23,826 bases of DNA from Chroococcidiopsidaceae cyanobacterium CP_BM_RX_35 (GCA_019242465.1 JAFAVL010000117.1:1-23826), one strand, 5' to 3'; positions 15,901 through 23,826 are shown, counted from the first letter of the stretch. Program-made: numbers and translations. Notes: generated from the sequence alone by a model not told the origin.

Positions 15901-18900
15901 GCTTTATCATTCAATTAAGATTGCAAGACAGATTTGAAAGATTTGTGAACTGGCTACCAGCACAGGACACCTGTGAAATAGATAAAGTTCGCTTAATCCA
16001 TCTTGACGGCACCTCACTAATAGTTGATGAGTACGATCGCATCCACCGATTTATTCGGCTCTGGCGCAAGATGGGCTGGACGATTGATGAAACAGATAAG
16101 GCACTGGCGGGACTGACTGCTGACTCAACCAGTGCCAATAACGGCACAGTATCAATTGATTGTAATTTTGTCAGCTTTAAGGATTTTAGCGAGGATTGTC
16201 TCTGTTCTGAGAACAATGGGAATGGAAACTGTCCTGACATTGTTGCAATCGATTATGACATCACGCCTGATTTCCTGCACCAATTGGTTGCTGTCCGAAA
16301 ATTACTGGATCAAACTGGGCTGCCCCTCATAAAACTATTGACGTTTTGGGCTAACATCAGCACGGCTGGAGAGAAATCGCTCTACTCCCAACTATTTCTG
16401 ACGCATAATCTGGTGAGCCAAGATCCAGTATTTCAGGCGGATAGTAACGGCAACTATCTGACACAATCTGCCACAATTTCAGACCATCTCCCTGTGCTGA
16501 TGGCTGCACTCAACTTGAAAGCGGATGATATTACCGCCATCATGAAGTTCCGTAAATTGCCGGATGCTCTAACGTTACCTAACCTGTCGTTACTGTACCG
16601 ACATAGCTTATTAGCAAAAACCTTGCATGTTAGAGTTTCTGATTTACCGGAAGTCATTGCCCTATTTGGTGATCCCTTCCAGAGTGCAGTTCAGACCCTA
16701 ACCTTGCTCGAGAATTGGGGCAAGATGGAGGATGCAGGCTTTACGTTCCGTCAACTTGATTACATAATTCGGAACTATGACGATTCTCTAAAGCCCTTAG
16801 CACCAAGTTTAAAGAAAATTCTGCAACTTACCAAAACACTCTATGATGGATTGAACGCTATCGATCAGAACAATCCAGACATAACTAGACAGGATGACGC
16901 GACAGCCGATCTAATCCGAAGCAAAGCTGGGTTGTTATTCGATCAGTCGGTAGTGGAGCAGATTGTTGGTTTCCTAGAAGGGAGCATGGTTTACACAATG
17001 TCTGCTCCTGCAAATCAGACAATCGTTATACCACCCTCAGATCAGTCACTAGTCCAGAAATTTAAATATGTAAACCAGAAAGGTGCAACACCTCCCAGTG
17101 CCACAATTCAGACAACAGGGATATTAACCGATGACGAACGAACTCAGGCTAAGGCGCTCTCAAGCGATGCAGACTGGGCAAAAGATATAGATTGCCTACA
17201 AAAACAAGCATTAAACTTCTTTCACGACATCCTATCCGGTATTTTCTCAGACACTGCTGATGCAATTAAAAATTTGCTCGTGGGCGATGTCAATGTCCCA
17301 GCCGATCCTAACAATGCTGATGCCACCAAAAACAATACTGCTCCGCAAAAACGATACTATTTTCTACAACATTTTATGCCGTTCCTTCGGCAACAATTGG
17401 AACATCGATTTATCGTTCAAACTTTAGCTGGAGCGACTGGCTTAGCTAACGATGTAACCGATGTACTATTGTCAGATATTCTGACGACCGGAACGACTCC
17501 AGCCATTACTGCGCTAGATAACATTAAGGCACAACCACCCGATCCTGCTAACGATTGGAAGGGATACTTAATTCCCCCAGCAGACAACAGCTACACTTTC
17601 ATCGCGACCAGCGAAACGCAACCCACCCCGATCACCCTTGATGGTCGTTCGATTTCTTTCCCGTATCAACAGGAATGTCCCTCCGATGTCTGGTCGAGCG
17701 CTCCGCAGCCGCTCAAACACAGTCGGCTATATTACTTAGAAGTACGAGGACAGCTAGCGCCATCTACAGGACAAAGTACTCCTTGGCTAAATTGGAAAAC
17801 ACCTACATCTCCCAAAGCACTCATCCCGACTTCGGCACTGCTACCCGATTACTCATCTCAAGGCACTCAGGAAGTATTCATTAAGCTCTATAAAGTTGCG
17901 ATATTAGTCAATGGCTTTAACTTGAGTGCAGACGAGATCGGCTATTTGCAAATGCATGGCAAAGATTTCGCTGATAGTAATCAAGCTGCTTTAGATTTTA
18001 ATAATATTACACTTGGTCACTGGCAACGCTTGCAAGCCTATACCAGCCTTCGAAATAGCGTGCCTAGGGTCAGTATGACCTTTTTGGATTTATTCTCATG
18101 GGTCACTAACCCTAACCCTGACCCGACTAACAAACCTGACATAACACAATTAAGTTCAAAGATTGCCAGCATAACGAACTGGAACCAAACGAATATAGAT
18201 CTCCTGATTCAACCAGATCATTTTGATTTGTACGAACTGGCAGATTTTAGCAATGAAATCAACCTGATTAAGCTGCAAAAAGCGTTACAAGTTGCCGATA
18301 AAGTTGCGGTCGATATTAATCGCCTATTCGATTGGGCAAAACCAGGATCGAAGTTCTGGGCTTGCCATCAGATTGCCGAAGACATCCGCAAAGCTATTCG
18401 CGCTCGCTACACTGAGGACGATTGGGAGCAGGTTGTAAAACCACTGAACGATCAACTTCGAGAACATCAGAAGCAAGCTCTAATCAGCTACTTGCTGGTT
18501 CAGAAGCCGCTCCTTGATTGGGGCGTAGAAGATGCTGATAGCTTGTTCGAGTTTTTCCTGATCGATGTGCAGATGGATGCCTGTATGCAAACATCCCGCA
18601 TCAAACAGGCACTTTCATCCGTGCAGTTGTTTGTCGATCGCTGCTTCTTGGGGTTGGAAGAAAAATATGGGATTCAGAATCATGTGCTCGATCGTGATCG
18701 CTGGGAATGGATGAAGCTTTACCGAGTCTGGGAAGCGAATCGTGAGGTTTTTTGCTATCCAGAGAACTGGATCGATCCTCAACTCCGGGATGACAAAAGC
18801 CAATTCTACACGGAACTAGAGTCAGAGCTTCTTCAAAAAGATATCAATACGCAAACTATTCAAGATGCATTGAAGAACTACCTGTTCAAAGTTGACGAAG

Positions 18901-21900
18901 TAGCCAATATGAAGGTGGTGGGACTGTTTGTAGAAGAGGACAACCAGGGTGATCAAATAAAGATTCATGTCTTTTCTAGAACGCGAAATGCTCCTTACTT
19001 TTTTTATTACCGTTACTTCGATGTAAATGAATCTAACTGGTATCCCTGGAAGAAAGTTCAGGTAGATATCCCGAGTTACGATTTAGAGGTTACTGACTCA
19101 AGCAATGGACACGTCACAATTAAGGAAAATGGCTCATACTTAGTACCCGTAGTTTGGCATGGTCGCCCTCTAATCTTTTTCCCACTATTTATGAAGAAGA
19201 ATGCTCCAAATCCTACCACCAATAATACAAAATTCAATGATTTGGCAACTCAAACGCCAGACGCAAATAAATCAATTGAATATTTAGAGATTAAGCTAGG
19301 CTGGAGTGAATACCGTAATGGAAATTGGACACAAAAGCAAGTATCATCCGAAGCTATCTATGATCTGATCCCTCCTTTTGATATCAATCGTTATAGATTA
19401 GCTCCCAGGATAATTACTGACCCCGATCCGAGAGTTGTTATTGCGGTATTTTGGTATTCAAACGATTCCATTGGATTATTTCATTTTACCGGAAGTCAAG
19501 TATTCAAAGATGATTTGTCCGTTCCATTTGGGCTATTAGGTAAAACTGACTTCCATTACGACTTGAATAACCAAATTCATGCGATTCAGGCAGTTGATAA
19601 CAGACCTTCATTGTATGCTAATAACAATCCCTATTTTGATGATGAGAAAACAGGCATCTTTTTTAAGAATAGCCACATACCTATTGTTTTTTACCACTTT
19701 TTCGTTCACGAATTATTGAGTCAACTGACAACGGGTAACCTGGATAACCTCTTTAGTTATTACCTGACTATTACCGATCCGGCAGACAAAGCCGATGCTT
19801 ATGGGGGCTATTTCGACACAGATGGAACAACGCTTTTATATAACGAACTAAAACGCCCCTACGCAATCTATAACTGGGAGCCTGGTTTTCATGCACAAAT
19901 GCAATTAGCAGATCGCCAGCTGAAGTCAAACCAGTTCGAACAAGCACTGAAGACCTGCCAGTATATCTTCAATCCGCAGGCAGCAGGCACCGATGACAAG
20001 CGCTTCTGGCAGTTTCCACCGTTTAAGGAAGTCAATGCGGAAAATGTCTTAGAAGACCTATTCTTAAAACTGCAACCTGATCAAGCGAACAACCAAATTA
20101 ATGAATGGCGCGATAAGCCCTTTCAACCCCATGTAGTCGCCCGATCGCGCCCTTCTGCCTACATGAAATATGTGGTGATGAAGTACATCGAAATTCTGAT
20201 TGCCTGGGGCGATTATTTATTCCGGCAGGATACCATTGAAACCATCAACCAGGCGACACAACTTTATGTGCTAGCATCGCATATCTATGGACCGAGGGGG
20301 CAGAAGATTCCCAAGCGTGGCAAAGTTCAACCGCAGACTTACAATTCTCTGAGGGACAAATGGGATGCTTTTGGGAATGCAATGGTTGAACTGGAACTAG
20401 CATTCCCCTTCAGTAACCAGACTCCATTCCCAATTGGGGTTAGCAATGGGGTAATCGGGCTTGCCAATGTCTTCGGCTTTGCCTCAACTCTTTACTTCTG
20501 CATTCCCGATAATCCTCAACTCACCGCTTTGCGGGATACCATTGACGATCGCTTGTTTAAGATCCGCCACTGCCAGAACATTGAAGGTGTATTCCAGCAA
20601 CTGCCCCTATTCGATCCACCTATCGATCCAGGGTTACTTGTTCAAGCTGCCGCTCAAGGGTTGAGTTTGTCAAGCGTTCTAAACGATCTGAATAGTCCTT
20701 TACCTAACTACCGCTTTTATTACCTGCTGCAAAAAGCCCTGGAACTTTGTACAGAACTGAAAGCTTTGGGTAACGCCTTTCTATCGGCTCAGGAGAAAGG
20801 CGATGGAGAAGCACTCTCTCGGCTGCGAGCTAAACACGAAAGCAGCATTCAGACCCTGGTGATGGAAGTTAGAAAGCAGCAGTTGGATGAAGCGAACAGT
20901 TCATTAGATGCTTTGAATCAGAACCGGAAAGGCCCTGTATCACGAATGCAGTATTATTTACAACTTAAAGGTGAAGATCTGAGCAAGGTACCAGACACTA
21001 GCACCGACTTTTCCGATTTGCCGAATCAGATTGAGCAGGCGATTGATGACAGTGGGTTGAAGCTGATTGGGTACGAGAAAGAGGAGATGGATAAAGCAAA
21101 TATTTCTGCAGACTTACAACTGGCTGCTGGTATTACAGAAACACTAGCAAGCATCTTGTATGTCATACCTATGATGAGTGTAGATGGAAAGCCTATAGGA
21201 GTTGGTGCAGGTGTCGCCTTTGGAGGAATAAATCTGGGACAATTGACACAAGCAGTCACACATGGGCTCCAAATAGCAGCTGGGCATCTTCAACATCAGT
21301 CCACAAGCGCAGGTCGCAAAGGTGGTTTTCTGCGCCAATTGCAAGAACGTGTACATCTAGCCAACAATGAAGGGTATGAAATCAAGAATATTGACAAACA
21401 AATCCTGACCCAGAACATTCGAATTAGTATTGCCAATCAGGAGATTACCAATCAGCAGCAACAGATTGACAATGCCCAAGAAGTAGAAGACTTCTTACGC
21501 AACAAATACACCAACCAGGAACTTTATATCTGGATGGGTGACCAACTCCGAGGGCTGTATAACCAAGCTTATACGATAGCTTATGATTTAGCTAAAAAAG
21601 CTGAAAAAGTCTATCGTTTCGAGCGGGGACTAACAACCTCTAACTTCATTCAGTATGGCTACTGGAACGCTGCATATGATGGACTACTCGCTGGTGAGCA
21701 ACTATACATTGGGCTGAAACAACTAGAAACAGCTTATCAAGAAAAGCGTGGATACGACTTCGAGATTACCAAGCTGATTTCACTACGACAAATCAATCCA
21801 ATCGCACTTCTGCAACTTAGAGAGACTGGAAAATGTGACTTTGCCTTACCCGAAGTACTGTTTGACATGGATCGTCCTGGCGACTACATGCGCCGCATCA

Positions 21901-22739
21901 AATCCGTTGCTCTAACGATTCCCTGTGTTGTTGGTCCCTACACTAGTCTAAATTGCACCCTACGGCTGTTAGAACATAAGTTTCGGATGAATAGCATTGC
22001 TACTGGTAAAGCTGAATATCCTGAAAGGACTGACGGAACTGAGGATCGCTTCACTACATTTAATATCCCAATTACCTCGATCGCTGTCAGTACTGGTCAG
22101 AATGACAGTGGGGTATTTGAACTTAACTTTCGTGACGATCGCTACCTTCCCTTTGAAGGAGCTGGTGCTATCAGCAAATGGCATATTGAGCTACCCAATA
22201 CTTTCCGGCAATTCGACTATGACATGATCACGGATGTCGTTATGCAACTGCGCTATACGGCTGTAGACGGTGGAGACAAGCTCAAATCTCCTGCTTGCGG
22301 TTCAGTACAAGACTACATCAAGAGCGTGGAGCAACTGAGTCAACAGGAAGGCTTATTTGCCGCCTTTGACCTGATACACGATTTCTCTAATGAGTGGTAC
22401 CAGGCGATGAATCCACCAGCGGGTGCTACCGAACGATTGTTAATGCTTAATAATCTGAGCGATTTACTCCCAATTTTTACTAAAGGAAGACAACCGAATA
22501 AAATCCAGGCTACTGATGTTTACTTGTTTACACCTACTGCTCTACAAGTCTCTGCACTTGTGCTTGCGCAGAACACCGATGAATACACTTTTACAGATAG
22601 TGTTCCGGTAGGAACACTAAAATCATTTGCGATAAACAATATTGACAATCTTCCAATGAGTAGCTGGCAATTGAAAATTCAAGATGTAACTACCGAAATT
22701 GATAGTCTGTGGCTGCTTGTAAGGTATGTACTGAAATGA
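12981..22739 (+). CDS. TcA-type pore-forming subunit of a Tc toxin, with extra N-terminal, beta and PA14-like domains, 3252 aa
   Basis: TcA pentamers bind the target cell and inject the effector held by TcB-TcC. Seen in order: an Ig/fibronectin-like N-terminal domain (1-116; MSLWYGTPDAPTPGETV, then CRCAGRQVPAPEDAKQF); a disordered linker rich in S, T, N, A and P (118-172); the helical shell with the VRP1 hallmark LFGSLDYCECDDCQSVYSPA (about 481) and RRPDLGCLELTCQNT (about 537); an inserted beta segment (about 893-976; NVTITGTVVDTEG); a PA14-like module (about 1521-1623; WKGYLIPPADNSYTF, LDGRSI, YYLEVRG, LNWKTPT); the ABC-toxin N / neuraminidase-like region (about 1809-2100); the coiled pore region with hydrophobic hairpin (about 2710-2775) and long helices; and the TcB-binding domain (about 2966-3252; GDYMRRIKSVALTIPCVVGP). 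It is longer than typical TcA (about 2500 aa) mainly through the inserts. AGGGGG precedes the ATG. It is the last gene of the LamG/encapsulin-like/TcA run. No frameshift is seen. Confidence 0.93.
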   Translation: MQFEHLGMSLWYGTPDAPTPGETVSAGTEIAIVIGVCPIDASNKVELLYRIDRGSTETVVAKWQRNDISNNAQYFRAKLPALQSGETLEYSVICRCAGRQVPAPEDAKQFTNSFKVIGPDSQSGSKSTAQESTRPVDNSSTNTVNETKATNATEVVTPATAESQGNPSPVPNIKSRINTINSVLGDANHQAIVSKAIEASKGDITNALDSLKDKLPPTSLQKATLANSLAVLTADNVAVVKTLTNQSNLTSLRDIALNFDVEKLAAIVDPKTLPETIAGATDAEKKKNFAVTFQHKLFAMAPSAVLQRMVQEAEVPISDPTVRTGVANFLANQPDFNIRTTSIYTALKHPEAFKDIPKEQQAGVVEHLKVLQRVQAISPIPEAVPTLMNANLTSAFRVAEMPETSFLSAYSPELGEEPARQVYTAAINTHIRNEHALITIRESIRGTGLAIIDGQRSTEERLASLQQVTKQQGAPIDLSTLFGSLDYCECDDCQSVYSPASYFVELLQYLRNNNLNPNNPNTGQKGIAGTPLEKLFYRRPDLGCLELTCQNTFTVLPYIDLVNEVMESFIVHLSEYTNSNTDANQREAKLEAFNVEDETTSELLAQPQHINYDAYCILKNTVYPFTLPYHQPIDAIRIFLKYLGTSFCELLDTYRTATESCPNLTLTPAEQQELQKLHEITLDRAVDAEFLGLTQEEYIILTKEAFWPKEYFEITLQQILTDAEYQQKIGVQHVYEYYGYQTEADMLNPDENQALGLTFVKKQFLRRTGILYVDLVELLKTQFINPNYPQGEALTILDSIRFSYRFLQTLVDTSSPDPQIKYAKLIAFLEYAQPLVPLINARLHPDPCHQQQLDWCMEIQDLRNWVYCYFERIGKLIVLDSGEGPQLPIEGQLCGPQAPPPPVITALPSKDIPSNCNGGQLIGTLNKDGTIVDPSGKNIIGNVTITGTVVDTEGQPFVNRFGPVEIIDNGVEVGFIIQLRLQDRFERFVNWLPAQDTCEIDKVRLIHLDGTSLIVDEYDRIHRFIRLWRKMGWTIDETDKALAGLTADSTSANNGTVSIDCNFVSFKDFSEDCLCSENNGNGNCPDIVAIDYDITPDFLHQLVAVRKLLDQTGLPLIKLLTFWANISTAGEKSLYSQLFLTHNLVSQDPVFQADSNGNYLTQSATISDHLPVLMAALNLKADDITAIMKFRKLPDALTLPNLSLLYRHSLLAKTLHVRVSDLPEVIALFGDPFQSAVQTLTLLENWGKMEDAGFTFRQLDYIIRNYDDSLKPLAPSLKKILQLTKTLYDGLNAIDQNNPDITRQDDATADLIRSKAGLLFDQSVVEQIVGFLEGSMVYTMSAPANQTIVIPPSDQSLVQKFKYVNQKGATPPSATIQTTGILTDDERTQAKALSSDADWAKDIDCLQKQALNFFHDILSGIFSDTADAIKNLLVGDVNVPADPNNADATKNNTAPQKRYYFLQHFMPFLRQQLEHRFIVQTLAGATGLANDVTDVLLSDILTTGTTPAITALDNIKAQPPDPANDWKGYLIPPADNSYTFIATSETQPTPITLDGRSISFPYQQECPSDVWSSAPQPLKHSRLYYLEVRGQLAPSTGQSTPWLNWKTPTSPKALIPTSALLPDYSSQGTQEVFIKLYKVAILVNGFNLSADEIGYLQMHGKDFADSNQAALDFNNITLGHWQRLQAYTSLRNSVPRVSMTFLDLFSWVTNPNPDPTNKPDITQLSSKIASITNWNQTNIDLLIQPDHFDLYELADFSNEINLIKLQKALQVADKVAVDINRLFDWAKPGSKFWACHQIAEDIRKAIRARYTEDDWEQVVKPLNDQLREHQKQALISYLLVQKPLLDWGVEDADSLFEFFLIDVQMDACMQTSRIKQALSSVQLFVDRCFLGLEEKYGIQNHVLDRDRWEWMKLYRVWEANREVFCYPENWIDPQLRDDKSQFYTELESELLQKDINTQTIQDALKNYLFKVDEVANMKVVGLFVEEDNQGDQIKIHVFSRTRNAPYFFYYRYFDVNESNWYPWKKVQVDIPSYDLEVTDSSNGHVTIKENGSYLVPVVWHGRPLIFFPLFMKKNAPNPTTNNTKFNDLATQTPDANKSIEYLEIKLGWSEYRNGNWTQKQVSSEAIYDLIPPFDINRYRLAPRIITDPDPRVVIAVFWYSNDSIGLFHFTGSQVFKDDLSVPFGLLGKTDFHYDLNNQIHAIQAVDNRPSLYANNNPYFDDEKTGIFFKNSHIPIVFYHFFVHELLSQLTTGNLDNLFSYYLTITDPADKADAYGGYFDTDGTTLLYNELKRPYAIYNWEPGFHAQMQLADRQLKSNQFEQALKTCQYIFNPQAAGTDDKRFWQFPPFKEVNAENVLEDLFLKLQPDQANNQINEWRDKPFQPHVVARSRPSAYMKYVVMKYIEILIAWGDYLFRQDTIETINQATQLYVLASHIYGPRGQKIPKRGKVQPQTYNSLRDKWDAFGNAMVELELAFPFSNQTPFPIGVSNGVIGLANVFGFASTLYFCIPDNPQLTALRDTIDDRLFKIRHCQNIEGVFQQLPLFDPPIDPGLLVQAAAQGLSLSSVLNDLNSPLPNYRFYYLLQKALELCTELKALGNAFLSAQEKGDGEALSRLRAKHESSIQTLVMEVRKQQLDEANSSLDALNQNRKGPVSRMQYYLQLKGEDLSKVPDTSTDFSDLPNQIEQAIDDSGLKLIGYEKEEMDKANISADLQLAAGITETLASILYVIPMMSVDGKPIGVGAGVAFGGINLGQLTQAVTHGLQIAAGHLQHQSTSAGRKGGFLRQLQERVHLANNEGYEIKNIDKQILTQNIRISIANQEITNQQQQIDNAQEVEDFLRNKYTNQELYIWMGDQLRGLYNQAYTIAYDLAKKAEKVYRFERGLTTSNFIQYGYWNAAYDGLLAGEQLYIGLKQLETAYQEKRGYDFEITKLISLRQINPIALLQLRETGKCDFALPEVLFDMDRPGDYMRRIKSVALTIPCVVGPYTSLNCTLRLLEHKFRMNSIATGKAEYPERTDGTEDRFTTFNIPITSIAVSTGQNDSGVFELNFRDDRYLPFEGAGAISKWHIELPNTFRQFDYDMITDVVMQLRYTAVDGGDKLKSPACGSVQDYIKSVEQLSQQEGLFAAFDLIHDFSNEWYQAMNPPAGATERLLMLNNLSDLLPIFTKGRQPNKIQATDVYLFTPTALQVSALVLAQNTDEYTFTDSVPVGTLKSFAINNIDNLPMSSWQLKIQDVTTEIDSLWLLVRYVLK

Positions 22740-22755
22740 AGAAAAGAGGAGATAG

Positions 22756-22917
22756 TTCATCAATTTTTCTGAAGCACAACTCTATCAGTGGTTCATTGAT
22801 GCAGAGTATTGCCACAACTCTGACACAGGCAAATTGGAAAAATTGTTATTCGCTATCCATTTACAATATTTCATATTGCGATTTCTGCATCAGAGAAAAT
22901 CGATGGCTGAAATCTAA
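22756..22917 (+). pseudogene. Start-less 53-codon frame, possible gene fragment ending in the right repeat arm
   Basis: Between an in-frame TAG at 22753 and TAA at 22915 lies an open stretch with protein-like composition (FSEAQLYQWFIDAEYCHNSD, then KLEKLLFAIHLQYFILRFLH) and no start codon near its 5' end. Its last 13 codons fall in the repeat arm, and the left arm keeps the same frame (LRFLHQRK-x-MAE-x-stop) with two substitutions. It may be the 3' end of a lost gene, possibly a transposase, but I recognise no family, and chance is possible. Confidence 0.2.
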
Positions 22918-22977
22918 GCCCAGCCTGAATTTCAGGCAACTGTGACAGTAAATTTCGCGTTTCGTTGCATAACCCCT
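22876..22977. repeat. Right arm of the 102-bp inverted repeat flanking the toxin locus
   Basis: Reverse complement of 2521-2622 with 7 mismatches. It starts 137 bp after the TcA stop. It contains the perfect palindromes ACTGT-G-ACAGT (22939-22949) and GCCTGAA-T-TTCAGGC (22923-22937). Its outer edge falls exactly on the stop codon of the minus-strand gene at 22976-23329. Read inward, the outer end is AGGGGTTATGCAACGAAACG. Confidence 0.9.
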
Positions 22978-23329
22978 ATCGATACCCTATGCCTGGACCA
23001 GGGTAAAAGCCGTAGTCCATACCCGGCAGAGTTTCAGTAGCTTTGTCCGGCGGTACTCGTTTCCCATCAGCTAAAAAATTTGGGTGAGGACATGCATATG
23101 TCATCAAAAATCCAATTGCTGGTGATTCATCGGACTTTGGTTTTCGACCAGAAAAACTATCCCTTCCATACAAAATGGGTTGCTTCCCAGCTTGCTGCCC
23201 CTGAACGGTAATGGAGGTTACGTCCTTAAACTCGTCGTAATTAGCCGTTACTTTGCCAGGAACAACATGGCTTGATGCTAAGGGGATTAGTCCTCCCAAT
23301 AGACCGCCTAAAAGATTTTTTAGACCCAC
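22976..23329 (-). CDS. Unknown small protein with hydrophobic N-terminus, possibly 3'-truncated, 117 aa
   Basis: The start is a GTG at 23327-23329, set by AGGAG at 23337-23341 seven bases upstream; a TTG at 23350 would place that Shine-Dalgarno inside the gene. The N-terminus MGLKNLLGGLLGGLIPLASS is glycine/leucine-rich and hydrophobic, perhaps a membrane anchor or signal. The rest is polar, with VTANYDEFKDVTSITVQGQQ near the start and PGMDYGFYPGPGIGYR at the end. I recognise no family. It follows the Q-rich gene at 23433-23826 by about 100 bp on the same strand and may share its transcript. Its stop codon TAG is formed at the very edge of the right repeat arm, so the C-terminus may have been cut or altered by the event that placed the repeat. 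Confidence 0.5.
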   Translation of the reverse strand: MGLKNLLGGLLGGLIPLASSHVVPGKVTANYDEFKDVTSITVQGQQAGKQPILYGRDSFSGRKPKSDESPAIGFLMTYACPHPNFLADGKRVPPDKATETLPGMDYGFYPGPGIGYR

Positions 23330-23432
23330 AACTTCACTCCTTTTCGCCAAGAATATAGGTCACATTGTCCTTTGCAATTGCTCTCTAAAAGATACAGCAT
23401 TTGCAATGTCTTCGGTCTTGTTGACAATGATT

Positions 23433-23826
23433 TTACAACTGAGGTCCGTCTTTCTGTCTTCGCTGCTGATTATTGCGTTGAATCTGCTGCTGAGACTGCT
23501 GAGAAAGTTCAACCTCAGCTTTTACCTTACGCAAGGGCAATTCTACCAAATCTCTAACCCCCTTCTCCCCAAACCGCTGCAAGTAGGGGTTGGCCTGAAG
23601 AATTTGGCGAATTTGCGCCTCTGGAACTCCCTCATTCCATGCCAATCGTGCCACCTCTAACTGTTTGGAAACTGCATTGGGAGACTTGGCTCTTTGGCTG
23701 TATTGTTGCCAGAGTTGCTGTGGATTGAGCTTAGCTGGACTTTGGGATTGGAGTTGATTTACAGTCCTCTGATTTGACTTCTCTGCTAATGTCGTTTGGG
23801 GGATAGAATTGGCTGTAACAGAGAGC
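23433..23826 (-). CDS. Glutamine-rich protein, C-terminal 131 residues (gene runs off the window)
   Basis: The frame stays open from the stop at 23433 to the window edge, so the GTG at 23654 is not needed as a start. The visible part begins with a Q/S/N/T-rich segment (NQLQSQSPAKLNPQQLWQQY), followed by a small helical domain (VARLAWNEGVPEAQIRQILQ, then ANPYLQRFGEKGVRDLVELP) and a charged, Q-rich coil-like tail (QQSQQQIQRNNQQRRQKDG). The middle piece resembles short C-terminal domains I associate with cyanobacterial plasmid or mobilisation proteins, but this is a vague impression and no function is claimed. Confidence 0.6.
   Translation of the reverse strand, partial: LSVTANSIPQTTLAEKSNQRTVNQLQSQSPAKLNPQQLWQQYSQRAKSPNAVSKQLEVARLAWNEGVPEAQIRQILQANPYLQRFGEKGVRDLVELPLRKVKAEVELSQQSQQQIQRNNQQRRQKDGPQL

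Noticed and set aside
12981..22739. Whole Tc holotoxin packaged inside a small encapsulin shell
   Set aside because: A TcA pentamer of 3252-residue chains is far too large for the interior of a 60-subunit shell; only single components or a surface role are reasonable.
2517..22981. Target-site duplication at the repeat edges
   Set aside because: The five outer bases are CAGAA on the left and TATCG on the right, which do not match directly.
1..23826. CRISPR array, rRNA or tRNA genes
   Set aside because: I saw no regularly spaced repeats and no recognisable rRNA or tRNA sequence on either strand.

Overview
The window looks cyanobacterial. It has four exact copies of the palindrome GCGATCGC (5227, 6189, 10822, 12655), a PEP-CTERM exported protein, an operator that fits the cyanobacterial LexA consensus exactly, and an IS1380-type transposase like those common in cyanobacteria. 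I cannot tell chromosome from plasmid.

Layout, left to right. (1) 1-317 is the 5' part of an IS1380-type transposase gene, cut by the window edge. (2) 542-1186 encodes a PEP-CTERM protein, followed by a gene-free stretch with a possible small mobile-element remnant. (3) 1524-2339 (minus) encodes a protein of unknown function whose upstream region carries one perfect and one near-perfect LexA box. (4) 2521-2622 is the left arm of a 102-bp inverted repeat. (5) 3210-22739 is a large toxin locus, all on the plus strand apart from one small antisense ORF. It encodes a fused TcB-TcC insecticidal-type toxin with an Rhs core and a distinct C-terminal tail, the first codons of a broken transthyretin-like gene, a LamG lectin-like protein, an encapsulin-like HK97-fold shell protein, and a very large TcA pore-forming subunit. 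(6) 22876-22977 is the right arm of the inverted repeat. (7) Two minus-strand genes of unknown function follow; the last runs off the window.

How the genes may work together. In known Tc toxins, TcA forms a pentameric injection channel, and the TcB-TcC cocoon carries the Rhs C-terminal effector, which is cleaved off and translocated. Here both halves are present: the BC fusion is upstream, and TcA is the last gene of a tight LamG / encapsulin-like / TcA run with gaps of 62 and 54 bp. LamG could be an adhesion or receptor-binding accessory.

The most surprising element is the encapsulin-like gene inside this operon. It aligns along its whole length, from memory, with family 1 encapsulins but has two insertions and no recognisable usual cargo gene beside it. 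I know of no described pairing of an encapsulin with a Tc toxin, but I could not search. The whole locus is bracketed by the 93%-identical inverted repeat and has no transposase between the arms, so it may be, or once have been, a mobile cassette.
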